DNA of 64,000 bases. Source: Isoetes taiwanensis. Its lineage: Eukaryota > Streptophyta > Lycopodiopsida > Isoetales > Isoetaceae. The position numbers were made by a program, and so were the translations under genes. The stretch covers positions 12,939,836 through 13,003,835 of the forward strand of contig JAJEKV010000014.1 of the NCBI GenBank assembly GCA_021234155.1, written 5' to 3'. The notes beneath the pieces are model-generated. The model had not been told where the DNA came from, searched no databases, and saw nothing but the letters and a program-made list of their open reading frames with translations. Positions 22,877 to 35,997 of the stretch are shown one piece after another; the first letter of the stretch is position 1; the number at the start of each line of letters is the position of its first letter.

Positions 22877-25800
22877 TCAACGATTGCCTCATAAAGTCCC
22901 ATGTATCTCGAGAATCATCCAAGTTCTTGCTTCCATTGGAATATTCCCCTCCTCCCTACGAGGTTGTTGCTTTGTTGGATTCTGTGCATCCTTCAAAACA
23001 CTTGAAGTCGCTTCATGATCAATGCCAAAGATCATGACAATGGTTCCACTACCCACGCTCCAAAGAAAATTGAAACTACACTTTGAAACCGCTTAATAAC
23101 GATCTTCCCCGAATACCTGAATAAATATAATAACGTGTTACACAAATTAGTAGCCAAAGTCTTATTCAAAAGAGCTCTCCACCCAATCGAGCCACTTTCC
23201 GCTTAACAATATCAGGCTGAACATAAAGACAAGACCCATTGCTTATTCATACATCTCACTCTCATTTACACATCACACATTCATTCATACATCTCTTCAT
23301 GTTGTGTTGCTGCCAAGCCTCCTATACTTATAAATGCTTTGTCACATGCACGTGGTCACCCTTCCATACCTTCATAACATGTTAACCGCCAAGGGTTGTC
23401 CTTACCCATGTAAACCTTTCTATTTCATCATACCCAACCATATCTATCAAGATGCCATCACACCTCCATATGTCAACTCCCTTTACTCACTTGTTATGCG
23501 TTCATCAGATTTATACTTCCACGAGCATTTGCACATTTTTTGGCTTTCCTAGCATACTACCTTGCCCCATCATCACTTGAGTAAAAAGCCCACGCTGCCA
23601 ACCAATCTTCCAATTTGGCAACCATCAAGAACCTTTGAGAACTTATATGAAGAACTAGAGGCTGAGACCACCGCCACATTTTGGTCAGATAGAAGAGCTA
23701 TGCACATAATTTGCATATTTGGTTAACATTTGACTAGTACATGTGCATGGGCCAAAGTTTGAAGAGTTCCATCTTTGAAGACCTCCAAGGTGACTTATGA
23801 TGAAGAACCAAGGGGAAGGACATTCATTGAACCTCATACAAGTATGGCAAGGAGGCTGAGATTCAAGCAAGAAGAATTGAGCTTAAAGTTGAAGGCCCTT
23901 TTGCTAGAGTTTGAAGACCCCCAAGATTCAGCCGGTGTAGCTAGATCCAAGTTATTTTGGCATGAATCCTATTTCCCAAGCCTTCCTTCATATTCCTACC
24001 ATCTTGATCCTATCCATGAAACACCCTTCATGCTTCATCATTCCCTGCCTCCATGCCCCATCACCATATTCCCCGCCAAAGTTGGCAAAAAGTCCTTTTC
24101 TAGTCAAGGTACATCACACACCCATCGCTCATCCACTAATTTGAGAAAATGCAAAAGACTTCACCAAGTTTGGCTATTCCTATGGTCTAAGGCTATTTTC
24201 GCCCTCTAAAACAAAACTAGAGAGAGAAAGTGCACATTTTCTCCAAACAATTTTGAAAACAAAATTTCCAAGTCATTGCACAAAGTTCTAATGTGTATGT
24301 GCACAAGTGCCAAATATGTTGCCAAATTATCCAATCCCATCTTCAAAATGTCAAATATCATCCACATCACACCCAAATATCGCCCACATCATCCACATCC
24401 ACCCAAGTGTCATCTACCTCATCACTAATTTCACAAAAGTTTTGACTAGACAAAAGTCATTTTGCCACCTTTGCTTAAATACATGACCACCCCATTGTGC
24501 CTTGTCATCACCCATGTGCCATATCACTCCATAACTTTAAGCAATTCTTCATCAAAATTAGCCCCCCATTTAAGCCAAAAAATCAAGATGTCTTTTGCAA
24601 AAAGATTCTCCCATATTGTAGAGCATCAAAAGATTCCATGTGGAAAAAATAATTTTGAAAAGACCTTCTTATGACCTTCATAGTTCATTTCCTTTGAATT
24701 CGTACAAATCTTTTTGGGGAAAACCAATAAAGTGCTTTTAACGAGCCTTTATGATACCACTGCTCACTTATCGACCCGGCAAGGCTAACATACAAACATT
24801 TAATCGAACGCCATACACTCATTATTTTGAAGTCCAATTGTATCCTTTGGTAACGCTTACTACCACTACTAACCTTTATCAAACGCCGATACGGCATTTT
24901 TGAAGCCCAAAAATTAAATTTTGTGCACTCATTATTTTGAAGCCCGATAAGTGGATCTATAAAAATCTATTATACAACATTTATGGATGTCGTTGAGTAG
25001 CATTTGAGCCTATAGACATCCACTACCAAGTTGGGAATGCATTATTACATGGTCGATGTTAATAGCGGGTCCAACTACGCAGTTTTAGAACCAATATTAT
25101 GTTCGTATGATCGGGCCATATAAATTTCTTTATCTTAACATATATAAATATTGTAGGTTGATTCCTCTAGAATATTATCTTGAGATTCTTACCATAATTT
25201 GGACATGTTAGGCAAATTTTGTGCTAACACCTCTTCATAAATTTTTTTAACATGTGTCCAATTAGTCTTAATAAAGAAGCCACTTAAATTCAAAGGCCCA
25301 AAATGGATTTTGATTCAACTGCCATCGAAATTGAAGGCAAAGAATGAGAAGAGTGGATCCTCGGCAGCGGGTCACATTCCGTAGCACCGATTCAAAGTGC
25401 ATACCTCTACAAATACTGGGCCAAGGGCTATAGGTAAGGTTTCATTGCCTACCTAAGCCCAAAATAAGTGCAAAATGCTCACGCTTACTATTTTTATGAC
25501 ATTGATGTTTCAAAGTTGAGAATCCGTGCTTATCAAGAAAGAGACTAATGAGATAGATCTTCTTCGTTTACATCCGGTTTTTTGGGCCATAGCTTGGCAA
25601 ATGGGCTAGATCCGATAGCTCCATGTGTTTAGGGAAATTTTAGAAAATTCAAAAAGTTAAGTGTAGGGCTGATTTATTGTCAAAAGCCTTGCATGATCTA
25701 TTGGGTATCTGGATCTAGAGGTGGGTGCACTTGCTCTTTGTCCTCACAACCATGCCCTCATTAATATCGGTCAAAACTTCTAAAAGGGTCTGGCATTCCA

Positions 25801-26687
25801 TTCAAAAAGGTAAAGGTTCTCCAAATTTTAAAATTGATTCTATCAATCCGCACAAAATTTAAAATCCATTCAAGTTCCACGCACTAATTAAACCCAATAC
25901 CAAGTTTCTCTTTGGATTTGGCACAAACAACACTAAAATAGAGACCAGTGCTCAAATTTGCATTTTGACTTTATACGTGAAGGATCAAGCAAAATCAAAG
26001 GAAAATCCTTGATGATCAAGTGAAAATACTTAAGATCAAGTAGGTCGCGGGTAAGCCGCGATTCGCTGCATAAGATCCTACTTTTATGACATCGCCCAAT
26101 TTTTAAAGGTGCTTGTTTCATTCTCTTTTTATTTTGACGTGAATTATTTTGTTCGCGGTATGTCATCATTGTCACTTTGCACTCTCACAAGAGGTTTTTA
26201 CATCGGAGTGCAATATTGGCTATAGTCTATCAATGTAAGATCTTTTAGGGTCACAAATAAAAATCCTATATTTGGGAACTTTGTATAATTGAAAAGCGTA
26301 ACTACGTATAATGATTTTTTTTATGCTAATTTAACTTAAGCCCAATTCTAATTTCAACCAGTTCCTGGATTCATTGTTGTTGAGAAAAAAGGAAAACTAT
26401 GTTAACCAACAAGGCTGGTAAGGTCGCTAAAGTTTACCTGAAAAGGTCCCGCTGCATACTTTAATCTAATTTTGAAGCCATTCTTGATAAAGATGACTTT
26501 GTCTTGTCAAGATATTGCAAATGATGCAATAGTTTGCACAAATGAAATGAAAGGATGTCGAGATAGTGCATAATTGTTTTAAAATATCATTTTACAAAGG
26601 TCCATGAGCCGTAATGTATAAATAATCAATTTGGCATTCAACCCGGTGGCACATTACCACGCTTCGGAGGTCATTACTTAGAGAAAT
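22877..26687. other. No supported gene
   Basis: Frames are short on both strands and none shows a recognisable domain. A plus-strand frame at 23775-24209 (about 144 codons) has some charged content but no motif and no supporting structure. Two direct repeats of cactcattattttgaag lie at about 24817 and 24928. The sequence just before 26688 is not shared with copy A because copy A starts at the window edge. Confidence 0.45.
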
Positions 26688-27816
26688 ATGTTAACTTAGG
26701 CATGCTTAAAGGATGTTATTGTGCTTGATATACAAAGTGTTGCTAAAGCATTGAGGGCAATCGAGTTAGACACATCTAAACTATGAAGACCCTTTGTCAT
26801 AAACGGTCCTACAAGGCTCCTACATCGAATTTCAATGTTCCAATATGTTTTATGCTTATATTTTCAAATACGTCATTATTGAGGACACAATATATCATAT
26901 CCAATATTTGCTCGATATTTGTTCAACATTTGATGATTCTCAATGTTTTTCTAATCTTTTGCTTTCACGTGTATAGATCTGTAACCGAGGGATTATTTAA
27001 AGATGGATAAGGGCTACATAAATTTGCAATATGAGGGTATATTCAGAGATGGATAAGAGCTACCAATTGCGAGGGCTTAAATGTCAATACACTAAGTTGC
27101 TTATCAACATGAGACGACCACATAAAATGCATAGAGGACCCGGCCGCTCCCTTCAAAGCGCCAAGACCCTAGGGTTTAAGAAACAACAATTTATTCTACA
27201 TTTTATTAAGGCTCTAATCTTGGCGAGCCTCACAAGTCTCTACCAACATTTTAAAGGCACCACTATCCAATTTTTAGCAATGCAATTCACCCTATGAATG
27301 ACACTCCTCCTATATTCAGGCCAGAGCATAGACATGGAGATATATTGGCCCTTAATTTACTTCAATTAAGCATTTAGAAAATTTTTGTAACCTTTTCTTT
27401 ACACCTTTGAGCATAGCTCCATAGACAATTTATGAGTCTCAGGCCTCAAAAATTTAAATTGCTCCTCCTCTTGAATTAAAAATTAATCAAAACTTTTAAG
27501 ACTTTTTTTCAAGATAGTGTCTGCAGAGCAGCATAAAGTTCATAATGTAAATCAGAATGCGCTTCTGAACAAAGATATGGAGATAGAAAAATTCAAAAAT
27601 AAAGAAGTCTTGAGAAAGTTTGGGATATAAAAGATTAAAGATTGCTAGGGTGGGTAAAATGAAAAGAAGCTAGTCTCCAAATCTTCATAGTGGCCTTACA
27701 TACCTCGTGCTCTCATATTTAGAGTGCTCACACTTTGTCGGAAGGAAAGATTGCCTTATATCTAAAGCAACCACACAATTAGGGCTAATTGAAATACAAC
27801 CATTTCTTTTTCAATA
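26688..27816. other. AT-rich flank left of the minus-strand LINE, copy B
   Basis: This is the counterpart of 1-1135, with scattered indels and no gene. It defines the left breakpoint visible in this window, at tatgttaacttagg (26688). Confidence 0.6.
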
Positions 27817-29800
27817 TTTTTTTGAAGAACTGTGGCATCAATATTAAAAGAATGGTAATGTTACAAAAACAAGTGAGGAGGAAGAAGAACGCCCCAAAGA
27901 GACAAATACCTCGACACTCCACAATAAACTCACACGTAAAATCGCAAACTCTCATCACAGGCCAAACCGACCACTACCATCTACAACACCCAAGAAGTCC
28001 CGCCAATGGCAAACTTCGCTCTACTAATCCCGGGAACACCGTAAAGCTTTGAAATAGCTTGTACCTCAGTCGAGGAATCGAGAGAGGCCGCAGTCGTCAA
28101 TCCCCTAAAAGATCCACAACAGCGTAGCTTCCTAAATCAGCCACACCAACCAAGCCACGACAGGATGCAAGGATACTTTTGTCCGCAAGAACGTAAGCAC
28201 CGTGGTACACATGAAGTAGCAACCTGCCGGCTAGTCAATCTCACCTCGGGAGCCCGCACCCAATCCCGCAGCCCGCAAGTGAGGGCATAAAACCGGACAA
28301 AGCTCCATAGTCTCAATGATGCGAGGCCACAACAAGGGGGCGTAGAGGGCTCACACCCGCCTAAACCGACTCTGGGGCATTCACCCTAATCTGGCCCGGT
28401 GCACCACCCGCCACGTAAGCACCCTAACCTTCGATGGGGAAGGGAGCTCCATGTCCACGCCCAAACCGAAAGTGCCATCGAGAACCCGAAAGTCGCAGCA
28501 GACCACTTGCGGAAGGGGCGAGTGTCATGAATAGCCAACAGACTCGGTAACAAGACCGCACAAAACAAGAAGACACAACATCCGGATGAACCTTCCAAAC
28601 CTACACCACCACATCATCCCGAGGGACTATAGGTATGTTGGAATACTCCCTCGCCACTTGTTCCTGTGATAGCCCTGGCCATTGCCCCCTCGGGTGAAAG
28701 CGAAGCTCAAAAGAACTCCCACACGGGCTAGTGACCACCCCAATACTAATCCTCCAAGGTGAGCACACCAAAGCGGCTAAGCCTCCAACGGGAACCAAGG
28801 TCCCGGCATGCACAAAAGGGCGACCAAAGTGCCGCCAGGGTCGAGGAACCCACAAGAAAGGAGAAGAGGGTAATAAACTCAGGTATAATCTAGCCGAAGA
28901 GCACACGACATGATCCCAAGCCCGCAACACCCCCGGAGAAGTGGGGATGCATGTGGGAAGGCCTGAGACCATACAACAAAGCCTGTGGCAACTCCACACG
29001 CAATGCACGGCTCTGCAACAACAATGCCGCATTCACTGAGAGAAGATGCTCCATCCTACGAAAGTGCTCCAAACAAACTTTGAGACTAACACCTTACTAT
29101 GCAACATCAAATCCGAATGGCCAAGCCCCCCATCCTCCCCGGGCGAGACACTTCCACCAAGCCACTTTAACAACCCCCTTCATCATCCCCGCTACACAAA
29201 ATTTCAACAATCTTATCCAAAGCCTCAGATCTTACCCTCAGAGCTAACATCGCGAATCAGATACACATGAGTGCTACAAAGCACCCCACTTGGCAATAGT
29301 GATCCCACCCGCCATGGACAACTTGCTACCTTCCACCAATTGAGGTGTTTCCTCGCAACCCCCGCAAAATCTCATCCCACACCCTCCCCATGGAAATATC
29401 CCCTCCAAAGGGAATAAATACCCAACAACTTAGTACATTACTTGGAAGCACCTTCCAAGGGAATAGAGCCAAACAAGGGGAGGCGGAGTCACTGGGCCCA
29501 TAATGCGAGCATTTACCCCTTCACATTCATGATTCCTCTCTTCCGCCACCAAGAAGAGGGGAAAGTGTCATCGCTTAACCGGACAATAATCTTGCTACCA
29601 TCCCGCATCCGAAGCCCATCCACCACCCCTCCTCCACCGTAGCAAAAACAATCGAGACAGGTGCCTCTGCCACAATCATAAACAAAAAAATCGCCAAAGG
29701 GCACCCCGACGCACCTCTGCCTAAGGAGAAAAGGAGGGTTCACCGGCACTGAGTCTCCCGTGCTACCTATGCACATCATATTGACGCCTCACATTTCACA
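27817..29800 (-). mobile_element. 5'-truncated L1-like LINE, copy B minus
   Basis: This is the duplicate of the LINE at 1136-3175. Poly(T) at 27817-27823 marks the 3' end. On the minus strand it shows LSDDTFP (degenerate motif C, near 29565) and a frame-broken C-terminal region. Compared with copy A it carries many independent small insertions and deletions, so all frames are short. Non-functional. Confidence 0.86.
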
Positions 29801-31522
29801 TCATATTAGCCCAATTCATGTCAATGATCACAACAAGGTCTATAAATTTTGGGTGTATATATATTTATCCTTTTCATCCAAAATGACACTAACAAAGCAC
29901 CTTGGAGTATTGCAGTTTGAGGCAAGAGAGAAACTTTGTGATTAACTCGCTTTTACTATTCTATAGGGCGAAAGTGCAAGTAATGTTGTTTTTTTTAATG
30001 AAGCAATGGGACAAAATATATAGCACAATAACGGGGGGTTTCCTTTGTGTTTTTGTATGCTTTTTCAATATGGTTTTGCTATGATTTGGTTGATGTATTA
30101 GTTTGACTGCATTTTAAATAGTATTTTAGATCGCACCTTTTCTTAACCGTTGATTTTCAAAAAACAAAGAGAGATTGCATGGTTGTATGTCCATATTAGA
30201 TAAATGCTAAAAAAAGAGAGATTGTGTGGTTGTATATAAAAAATATTAGATAAAGGCTTGGCTTATTTGGTGATGGTGCAGCCCACTTTGGGGCTAGGGT
30301 TTTGGTTGCTTCAATTTCAGATATCTCCTCCTCGGTGCCCCTTTGAGGATTTTTGATGCTTGGGAAGGCCTTGCAAGAAACTTTCCAAGGGTGTATGGAA
30401 TCAGTAATTTTTACTCTACTTCAGTCCCGGAATTGGGATCATCTATTTCGGCCTCCATGGTTACCGTTAGATTTGACGTTGTTTCAATCCCAGATATCTT
30501 CCACCTCGGGTGTCCGCTTTTGAGCGATTTTTTGGGCGCTTGGAAAGCTCTTCCAAAGAAGCTTTTCGAGGTTTATGGCATCACGTGGTTTTTCTTTGTA
30601 ATTCAAACCTGTAATTGGGTCATGCATTTCGGCCTCCATGGTTACCACCGCCGACATGCAATCTTGCTCTCAGTTTCCTGCTTCTATGGCCTCTTCAGCA
30701 CTGCCTCCTAATTCTCATCTCAATTTTCTTGCTCATGCCCCTGTTTCCATGGGTTTGTAGCGAACTACATTATTATAATTACAATGTTTATTTATTAGAT
30801 GCTTTGTGTACATCTCAGTGCTTTGTAGTTTCTAACCAAGAATGAAGGATTATAAAATATATGCAGGTCAACGGCATGATACCTGAAGCAACCTTCAATT
30901 CTCACCCCTTTATTATAATCTCTACATATTCTATAAGTCCATCTAAGATGCTTGTCGCATTCAAACATCTCGGAGTGATCAGGTTTGGCATGTGCAGTGC
31001 TGAATAAAGCTTGTTGGTTTAAAACTGTTTGTTTGCTTTGTTAAAATTTTAAAAATTATTTGATGGAAATTAATAGCTGGCTTTTCTGCATGACACATGG
31101 TACTCTTTCCCATCCTTGTAGTTTGCAACGGGTTTGTATACAAAGGATATTTTTGCAATGGGAAGCTTAATTGGTGGTCAATGATGTCTCTTGCATCAAG
31201 CTTATAAACTATGGTGGTTTTTAATGCCAATTGTTCTCTTAAATGTTATATTTTGACATTGATATTCAAATGTTATATTTCCGAATTTGGGAACCACATG
31301 TGGACCTATTATGATTTAACCCTTAAATACGGACCGTGTAAAACTTCAATGTCAAACTTGCAACATTATTTCTTATTTCCTGTATTTCATTGCTTTCTTT
31401 ATAAGTTATATTGTTTCTTTGCTTATTCTAGTATTTTCATGGCTATTTTTGTATATATCTATATATATCATTTTCTCTAATTTGTACACCACCTTCGGAG
31501 GGGCCAATTTTTTTTTTTTTTT
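29801..31522. other. Spacer between the two LINEs, copy B
   Basis: This is the near-identical counterpart of 3176-4869, including the ~177-bp tandem doublet at about 30310-30660. Copy B has about 34 extra bases near 30928-30962. No gene is supported. Confidence 0.6.
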
Positions 31523-33953
31523 AAATTGATACAAACCATTACATCCAACACTTTAAAATTGAATTCCCCGTGAAACTCCCTTTGGTTTGGGTGATATTCA
31601 CACGGGGGTGACGTAGGGCAGCGAGAGCCCCTAAAATCATATAATACGTATAAAATCAACACCATTTTGTACATTGCCTCAAATCTTATAGTATTTCGCA
31701 AACCTCGTTATACAGAGAGGATTTAGCGGCGGCATGTATGTGCATGGCCAAGGATAAATGTCCTGGGCTGGATGGCATCCCTGTGGAGTTCTTTCAGACT
31801 TATTGGGAGTGGGCTGGTGAGTCGGTGTACCAGGTGTACCTTGAGTTGCTGCAGTCTTCTCAAATGTATAGGATCTTGAATACCGCATGCATTTCCTTGA
31901 TTCCTAAGGTTAAGCAGCCTTCTACTATTAATGATTGGAGGCCTATCTCCTTGTTGTCCTCTGTTTTACCAGTTTGCCTATGACACTTTCCTAGAAGAGA
32001 GGAATTTGCGGAATGTGAAGGGTTTGTTGGATACTTTCTCCTTGGCCCCCGTGCATTCTTCCTCCGGGTAAGTGCTCTGCATTATGGGCCCAACTGACTC
32101 CGCCTTCCCCTTGTTTGGCTCTATTCTCTTGGAAGGTGCTTCCAGGTAATGTGGTATTCCCTTTGGAGGGGGTGTTTCCATGGGGAGGGTGTGGGATGAG
32201 ATTTTGCAGGGGCTGCAGAAACACCTCAATTGGTGGAAGGGTAGCAAGTTGTCCATGGCAGGTAGGATCAATATTGCCAAGTCAGTACTTTGTAGCACTC
32301 ATGTGTATACAGCATCTGCAATGCTAGCTCCCGAGGGTAAGATACGTGCTTTGGATAAGATTGTTCAAATTTTGTGTGGGGCGGGATGATGAAGGGGCGT
32401 TGTTAAAGTGGCTTGGTGGAAGTGTCTCCGCCTCCGGGGAGGATGGGGGCTTGGCCATTCGGATTTGGCGCCGCATAGTAAGGTGTTGGTCTCAAGTTTG
32501 TTTGGAGCATTCCGCAGGATGGAGCATCTTCTCCTGGTGCGCAATTTGTTGTTGCCTCTTAGCCATTGTGTGGCGTTTGGGAGCCGTCTGCATGTGGAGT
32601 TGCCCCGGCACCGTTGTATGGTCTCCGGCCTTTCCCACATGCATCCCCTTTTCTCCAGGAGTGTTGCGGGGCTTGGGATCATGTGTGCTCTTCCAGCTAG
32701 ATTATGCCTCGTTTATCACCACTCTTCTCCTTTCTTGTGGGTTCCTCTACCCCCTGCGACTTGCCCTTGGTCGCCATGTGCATGCTTTCCGGACTTGAGT
32801 TCGTTGGAGGCGAGCTGTGCTCACCTTGGAGGATTGGTATTGGGGTGGTCGGCTAGCTTCGTGGGAGTTCTTCGAGCTTCGCTTTCCGAGGGGCGTGGAC
32901 CTGGCTATCACGGGAGCATGTGGCGGGGAGTATTCCGCTACACATACCTATAGTCCCTCGGGATGATGTGGTGGTGCGGGTTTGGAATGTTCATCCCGGA
33001 TGTTGTGTCTTCTTGCTTTGTGCGGTCTTCTTACCGGGTCGGCTATTCATGACACACTTGCCCCTTCAAGCAAGTGGTCTCTGCGGCTTAGGGTTCTCGA
33101 TGGCTTCGGTTTGGGCGTGGACATGGGGCTCACTTCTCCCACCGGCGTTAGGGTGCTTCAGAAGCGTGTGTTTCAATCCGTATGTCGTGGTGAATGCCCT
33201 TGTGAGTTGGTTTAGGCGGGTGTGAGCCCTCTCTGCCCTTGTTGTGGCCTTCATCGTTGAGGCTGTGGAGCATTATGCGGTTTTATGCCCTCACTTGCGG
33301 GCTGCACGGGATTGGGTTAGGGCTTTGTTTGGTGAAATTGACTAGCCCGGCTTCTTTGCTTCATGTGTATCCTCGGTGCTTGGCTCTTCTTGGCGGCAAA
33401 CCTTGCATCGTCGTGGCTTGGTTGGTGTGGCTGATTTAGGCGGCGGTTGTGGATCTTCGGGGGGATTCAGCTGCTGCAGCCTCTCGATTCCTCTTCAGTA
33501 CAAGCTATTTCAAAAGCTTTCTACGGTGTTCCGGGGAGTAGTAGAGCGGAAGTTTGCCATTTGGCGGGACTTCTTGGGTGTTGTAGATGGTGATGATCGG
33601 TTTGTACGGCGAGAGAGTTGCGCTTTTTTACGTGAGTTTGTTGTGGAGTGTTGAGGTATCATTGCCTCTTTGGGGCGCTCCTTCCTCCTCACTTGCTTTG
33701 TAACATTACCATTCTTTTAATATATTGATGACACACAGTTCTTCAAAAAAAAAATTGTACAAGAATACCTCCTCACAAACGAGGATTGCTATCTATGATC
33801 TAGATCAACGAATATTGAGTATATATGCCATCTGATAGCTCTCAATGCCCGGAGTCACCCCTGTGAATATGCACTCAAACCAAAAGGGGTCTCAGGGGGA
33901 ATTTAATTTTAAAGTGTTGGATGTAATGGTTTGTATTAATTTAAGCCTTTTCA
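31523..33953. mobile_element. TIR (MITE-like) element interrupted by a LINE, copy B
   Basis: The left part is 31523-31715 and the right part 33755-33953, with the same inverted ends as copy A. The junction is easier to read here: the left part ends cgttatacag and the LINE begins agaggatttagcgg. On the right, poly(A) runs directly into ttgtacaag. In the uninterrupted relative (41 kb) the corresponding sequence is gttatacag-tatagcaaa-ttttgtaca. Confidence 0.82.
31716..33754 (+). mobile_element. Truncated L1-like LINE with internal deletion, copy B plus
   Basis: The first ~270 bases are open and read the start of a LINE reverse-transcriptase domain: CMAKDKCPGLDGIPVEFF (31738 onward), ACISLIPKVKQPS and NDWRPISLL. 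The sequence then skips the palm motifs and continues at FAYDTF-type sequence at about 31975, showing the same internal deletion as copy A, so the deletion predates the duplication. WWKGSKLSMAGRINIAKS follows at 32232-32290. A poly(A) tail lies at 33745-33754. Later frames are broken. It is not functional; any mobility would need enzymes from another element. Confidence 0.9.
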
Positions 33954-34596
33954 ACTATATCTTTTTTATTCTGAAATATTCTCCATAATACTCAGGTTTA
34001 GAACTGCCAACAAGTTGATAAAGAGAAATGTTCGCGATGGCTGCCGCTATAAATTTATTGTAGGCTAATTATAATTGATTCTAACCCAACTTCGAAGCTT
34101 TTCAAAAATTTCTAGTTTGTAGTTTGGATTGGCCCACTAATTCCAACGTGGCAACTATATCCATAATGTGCTACGAAGAAAGAAATATTTTTCATCGCTA
34201 ATTTTGGTTAGAAGGCAGAAAGCTCTAAATCGAGAGGATTCTGCCGTTGGCGCCGCCCTATCCCTAGCCCAAAGCCCTAGTTCTTAAAGGAGAGCAGTGC
34301 GAAACGGACACAAATATAGACATTTGAGCTCCAGCCGAATTTTTCCGCCGCAGTACAAAAGCACACTCACAGCTGCTTGCCTCGAATGGATCTTTGAATT
34401 CCATTCATGTCTCAGAAGATGATCCATAATTTGGACGGGGAAACAAGGCAAAGGAGGAAAAACGGGTGCACAAGGAAAAAAAATCTTCTGAATCGGAAGG
34501 AGCATGCCACAGCTTAAGCATTTGAAGAGAGTTGGAATTAGGTTTAAGCATTTGCGCCTTGGAATGGATGGAAATCGTTTATGAATTTAAGAGCAG
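33954..34596. other. 5' flank and putative leader of the SMI1/KNR4-like gene
   Basis: No separate gene. The last ~400 bases before the start codon are richer in GC than the flank further left and contain several upstream ATGs (34532 opens a 73-codon frame overlapping the gene start). I cannot place a transcription start or TATA box with confidence. Confidence 0.45.
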
Positions 34597-35997
34597 ATGG
34601 GCGGTAGCATGTATGATGCTCTGCAATCTCCACGTATGGCAGAAGCCAAGATCAACAGTAGGGCGCACATGGCAGGTCTTAAACGTCTCTCAGAAAGGGC
34701 AAATGCCGGAGCCTTTCCATCGCCCACGCAGAGAGTCCACGGCAGGGAAATAATTCAGCTTCTATCCAAGAGCAACATGATCCAAATTTCCAAAGGACTA
34801 TCGGATGAGGAATTCGAGCGCATAGAGGGCACATTCGGCTTCATTTTTCCGCCCGATTTGAAGGCTCTGCTTCGCGAAGGCATGCCGTTAGGGCCTGGAT
34901 TTCCAGACTGGAGATCCGGCGGCCTGCAGCAGCTCCGGACATGGATCAACTTCCCAACCGCAGGTCTCTGCTCTCTCGTAGAAAAGGGTAAATTCTGGTC
35001 CAAACAATGGGGTTCTAGGCCTAATGCTTTAAAAGATGCAATCTCTGTTGCCGCTGCAGCTCTGAAGAAATGCCCTGTGTTAGTACCAATTTATGGGCAC
35101 TGTTATGTGTCTTCGTCTCCCGATCGGCCAGGGAATCCAGTGTTTTTTATTTATGAGCAATATGTGTTTTGCTGCGGAAGGGATGTGACAGATTTTTTTA
35201 GGAGGGAAGCGTTTTATTTTCAGACACATGATCCGGCGTTCGAGCTTCCGGCGTTTATAGGGGGGTCGAGAATTGGGGTAAGTTTGAGGAGGTGTTTATC
35301 GACGGAAGGGAGGGATGTAGGGAGGGAAGAAGATGTAGGCATGATGGACAGGTGCAGATCAGTGCCCAGTGGCACCACTTGGGGCAGCAGCATGGCCATG
35401 GGCCAATCTTGGGGGAGGAATTTAGACGCCCTTGCCAGAACTCCAGATACTTTCGTCAAAAGCGTTGTCAGCAACAACGTCTTGATCCGAAGCCTTGAAG
35501 AATGCCAAACAATCTCCGGCCTCCTCCACACCCTTCCCCAACCTTCTACAATTTTCTCCCCCTCCTCTTACCAATCCACCGGAAATATCAGAAGGATCGA
35601 ATTCTGGAGCGATCTTCTGGCCATAAACCAAGGGTTAGATTCCGATTTGGAAGAGAAGAAGGTGGATTTTGTGATGCCGGAATTGAGGAGGGATGCAATG
35701 TCGAATTGGGTGGCAGTGATTTTGGAAGATGTGGCCGCCAGGCTCAGAAACGGGGGCTGGAAAGATGAGGACATTTCTGAAATGCTTGCAGCCTCTGCTC
35801 CCTTATGTGGCTTTGAAAAAGAAGAGGATTTTGGAAGGCAGAGTCTGCTTGTTAGGTTGGCTTTGGAACTTGACATGCTATCCTCTGTTCTCAGAAAGGC
35901 TGGCTGGAGTGTGCAGGAGGTAAAGGAAACCCTGTTTTTTGAAGAAAAGAAACAGCTTCCTATCACTCCATTTGCTGCCTCTTTTGCTAGGGCCTGA
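34597..35997 (+). CDS. SMI1/KNR4-domain protein, plant type, single exon
   Basis: A 466-residue open frame without introns. Residues ~63-206 match the SMI1/KNR4 (SUKH-like) fold as found in plant proteins: SDEEFERIEGTFGFIFPPDL near 69-88, then GMPLGPGFPDWRSG (95-108), then PVLVPIYGHCYV and GNPVFFIYEQYVFCCGRDV (179-197). The C-terminal region (~330-450) has FWSDLLAINQGL and two GW-containing segments (RNGGWKDEDISEML, RKAGWSVQEV), a pattern I associate with uncharacterised plant proteins of the same type. In yeast, SMI1/KNR4 links cell-wall synthesis to signalling; the role of the plant family is not established. I chose the first ATG at 34597; 34609 is a close alternative. No signal peptide or membrane segment is evident, so a soluble location is likely. 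A broken copy lies at 7998-9393. Confidence 0.85.
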   Translation: MGGSMYDALQSPRMAEAKINSRAHMAGLKRLSERANAGAFPSPTQRVHGREIIQLLSKSNMIQISKGLSDEEFERIEGTFGFIFPPDLKALLREGMPLGPGFPDWRSGGLQQLRTWINFPTAGLCSLVEKGKFWSKQWGSRPNALKDAISVAAAALKKCPVLVPIYGHCYVSSSPDRPGNPVFFIYEQYVFCCGRDVTDFFRREAFYFQTHDPAFELPAFIGGSRIGVSLRRCLSTEGRDVGREEDVGMMDRCRSVPSGTTWGSSMAMGQSWGRNLDALARTPDTFVKSVVSNNVLIRSLEECQTISGLLHTLPQPSTIFSPSSYQSTGNIRRIEFWSDLLAINQGLDSDLEEKKVDFVMPELRRDAMSNWVAVILEDVAARLRNGGWKDEDISEMLAASAPLCGFEKEEDFGRQSLLVRLALELDMLSSVLRKAGWSVQEVKETLFFEEKKQLPITPFAASFARA

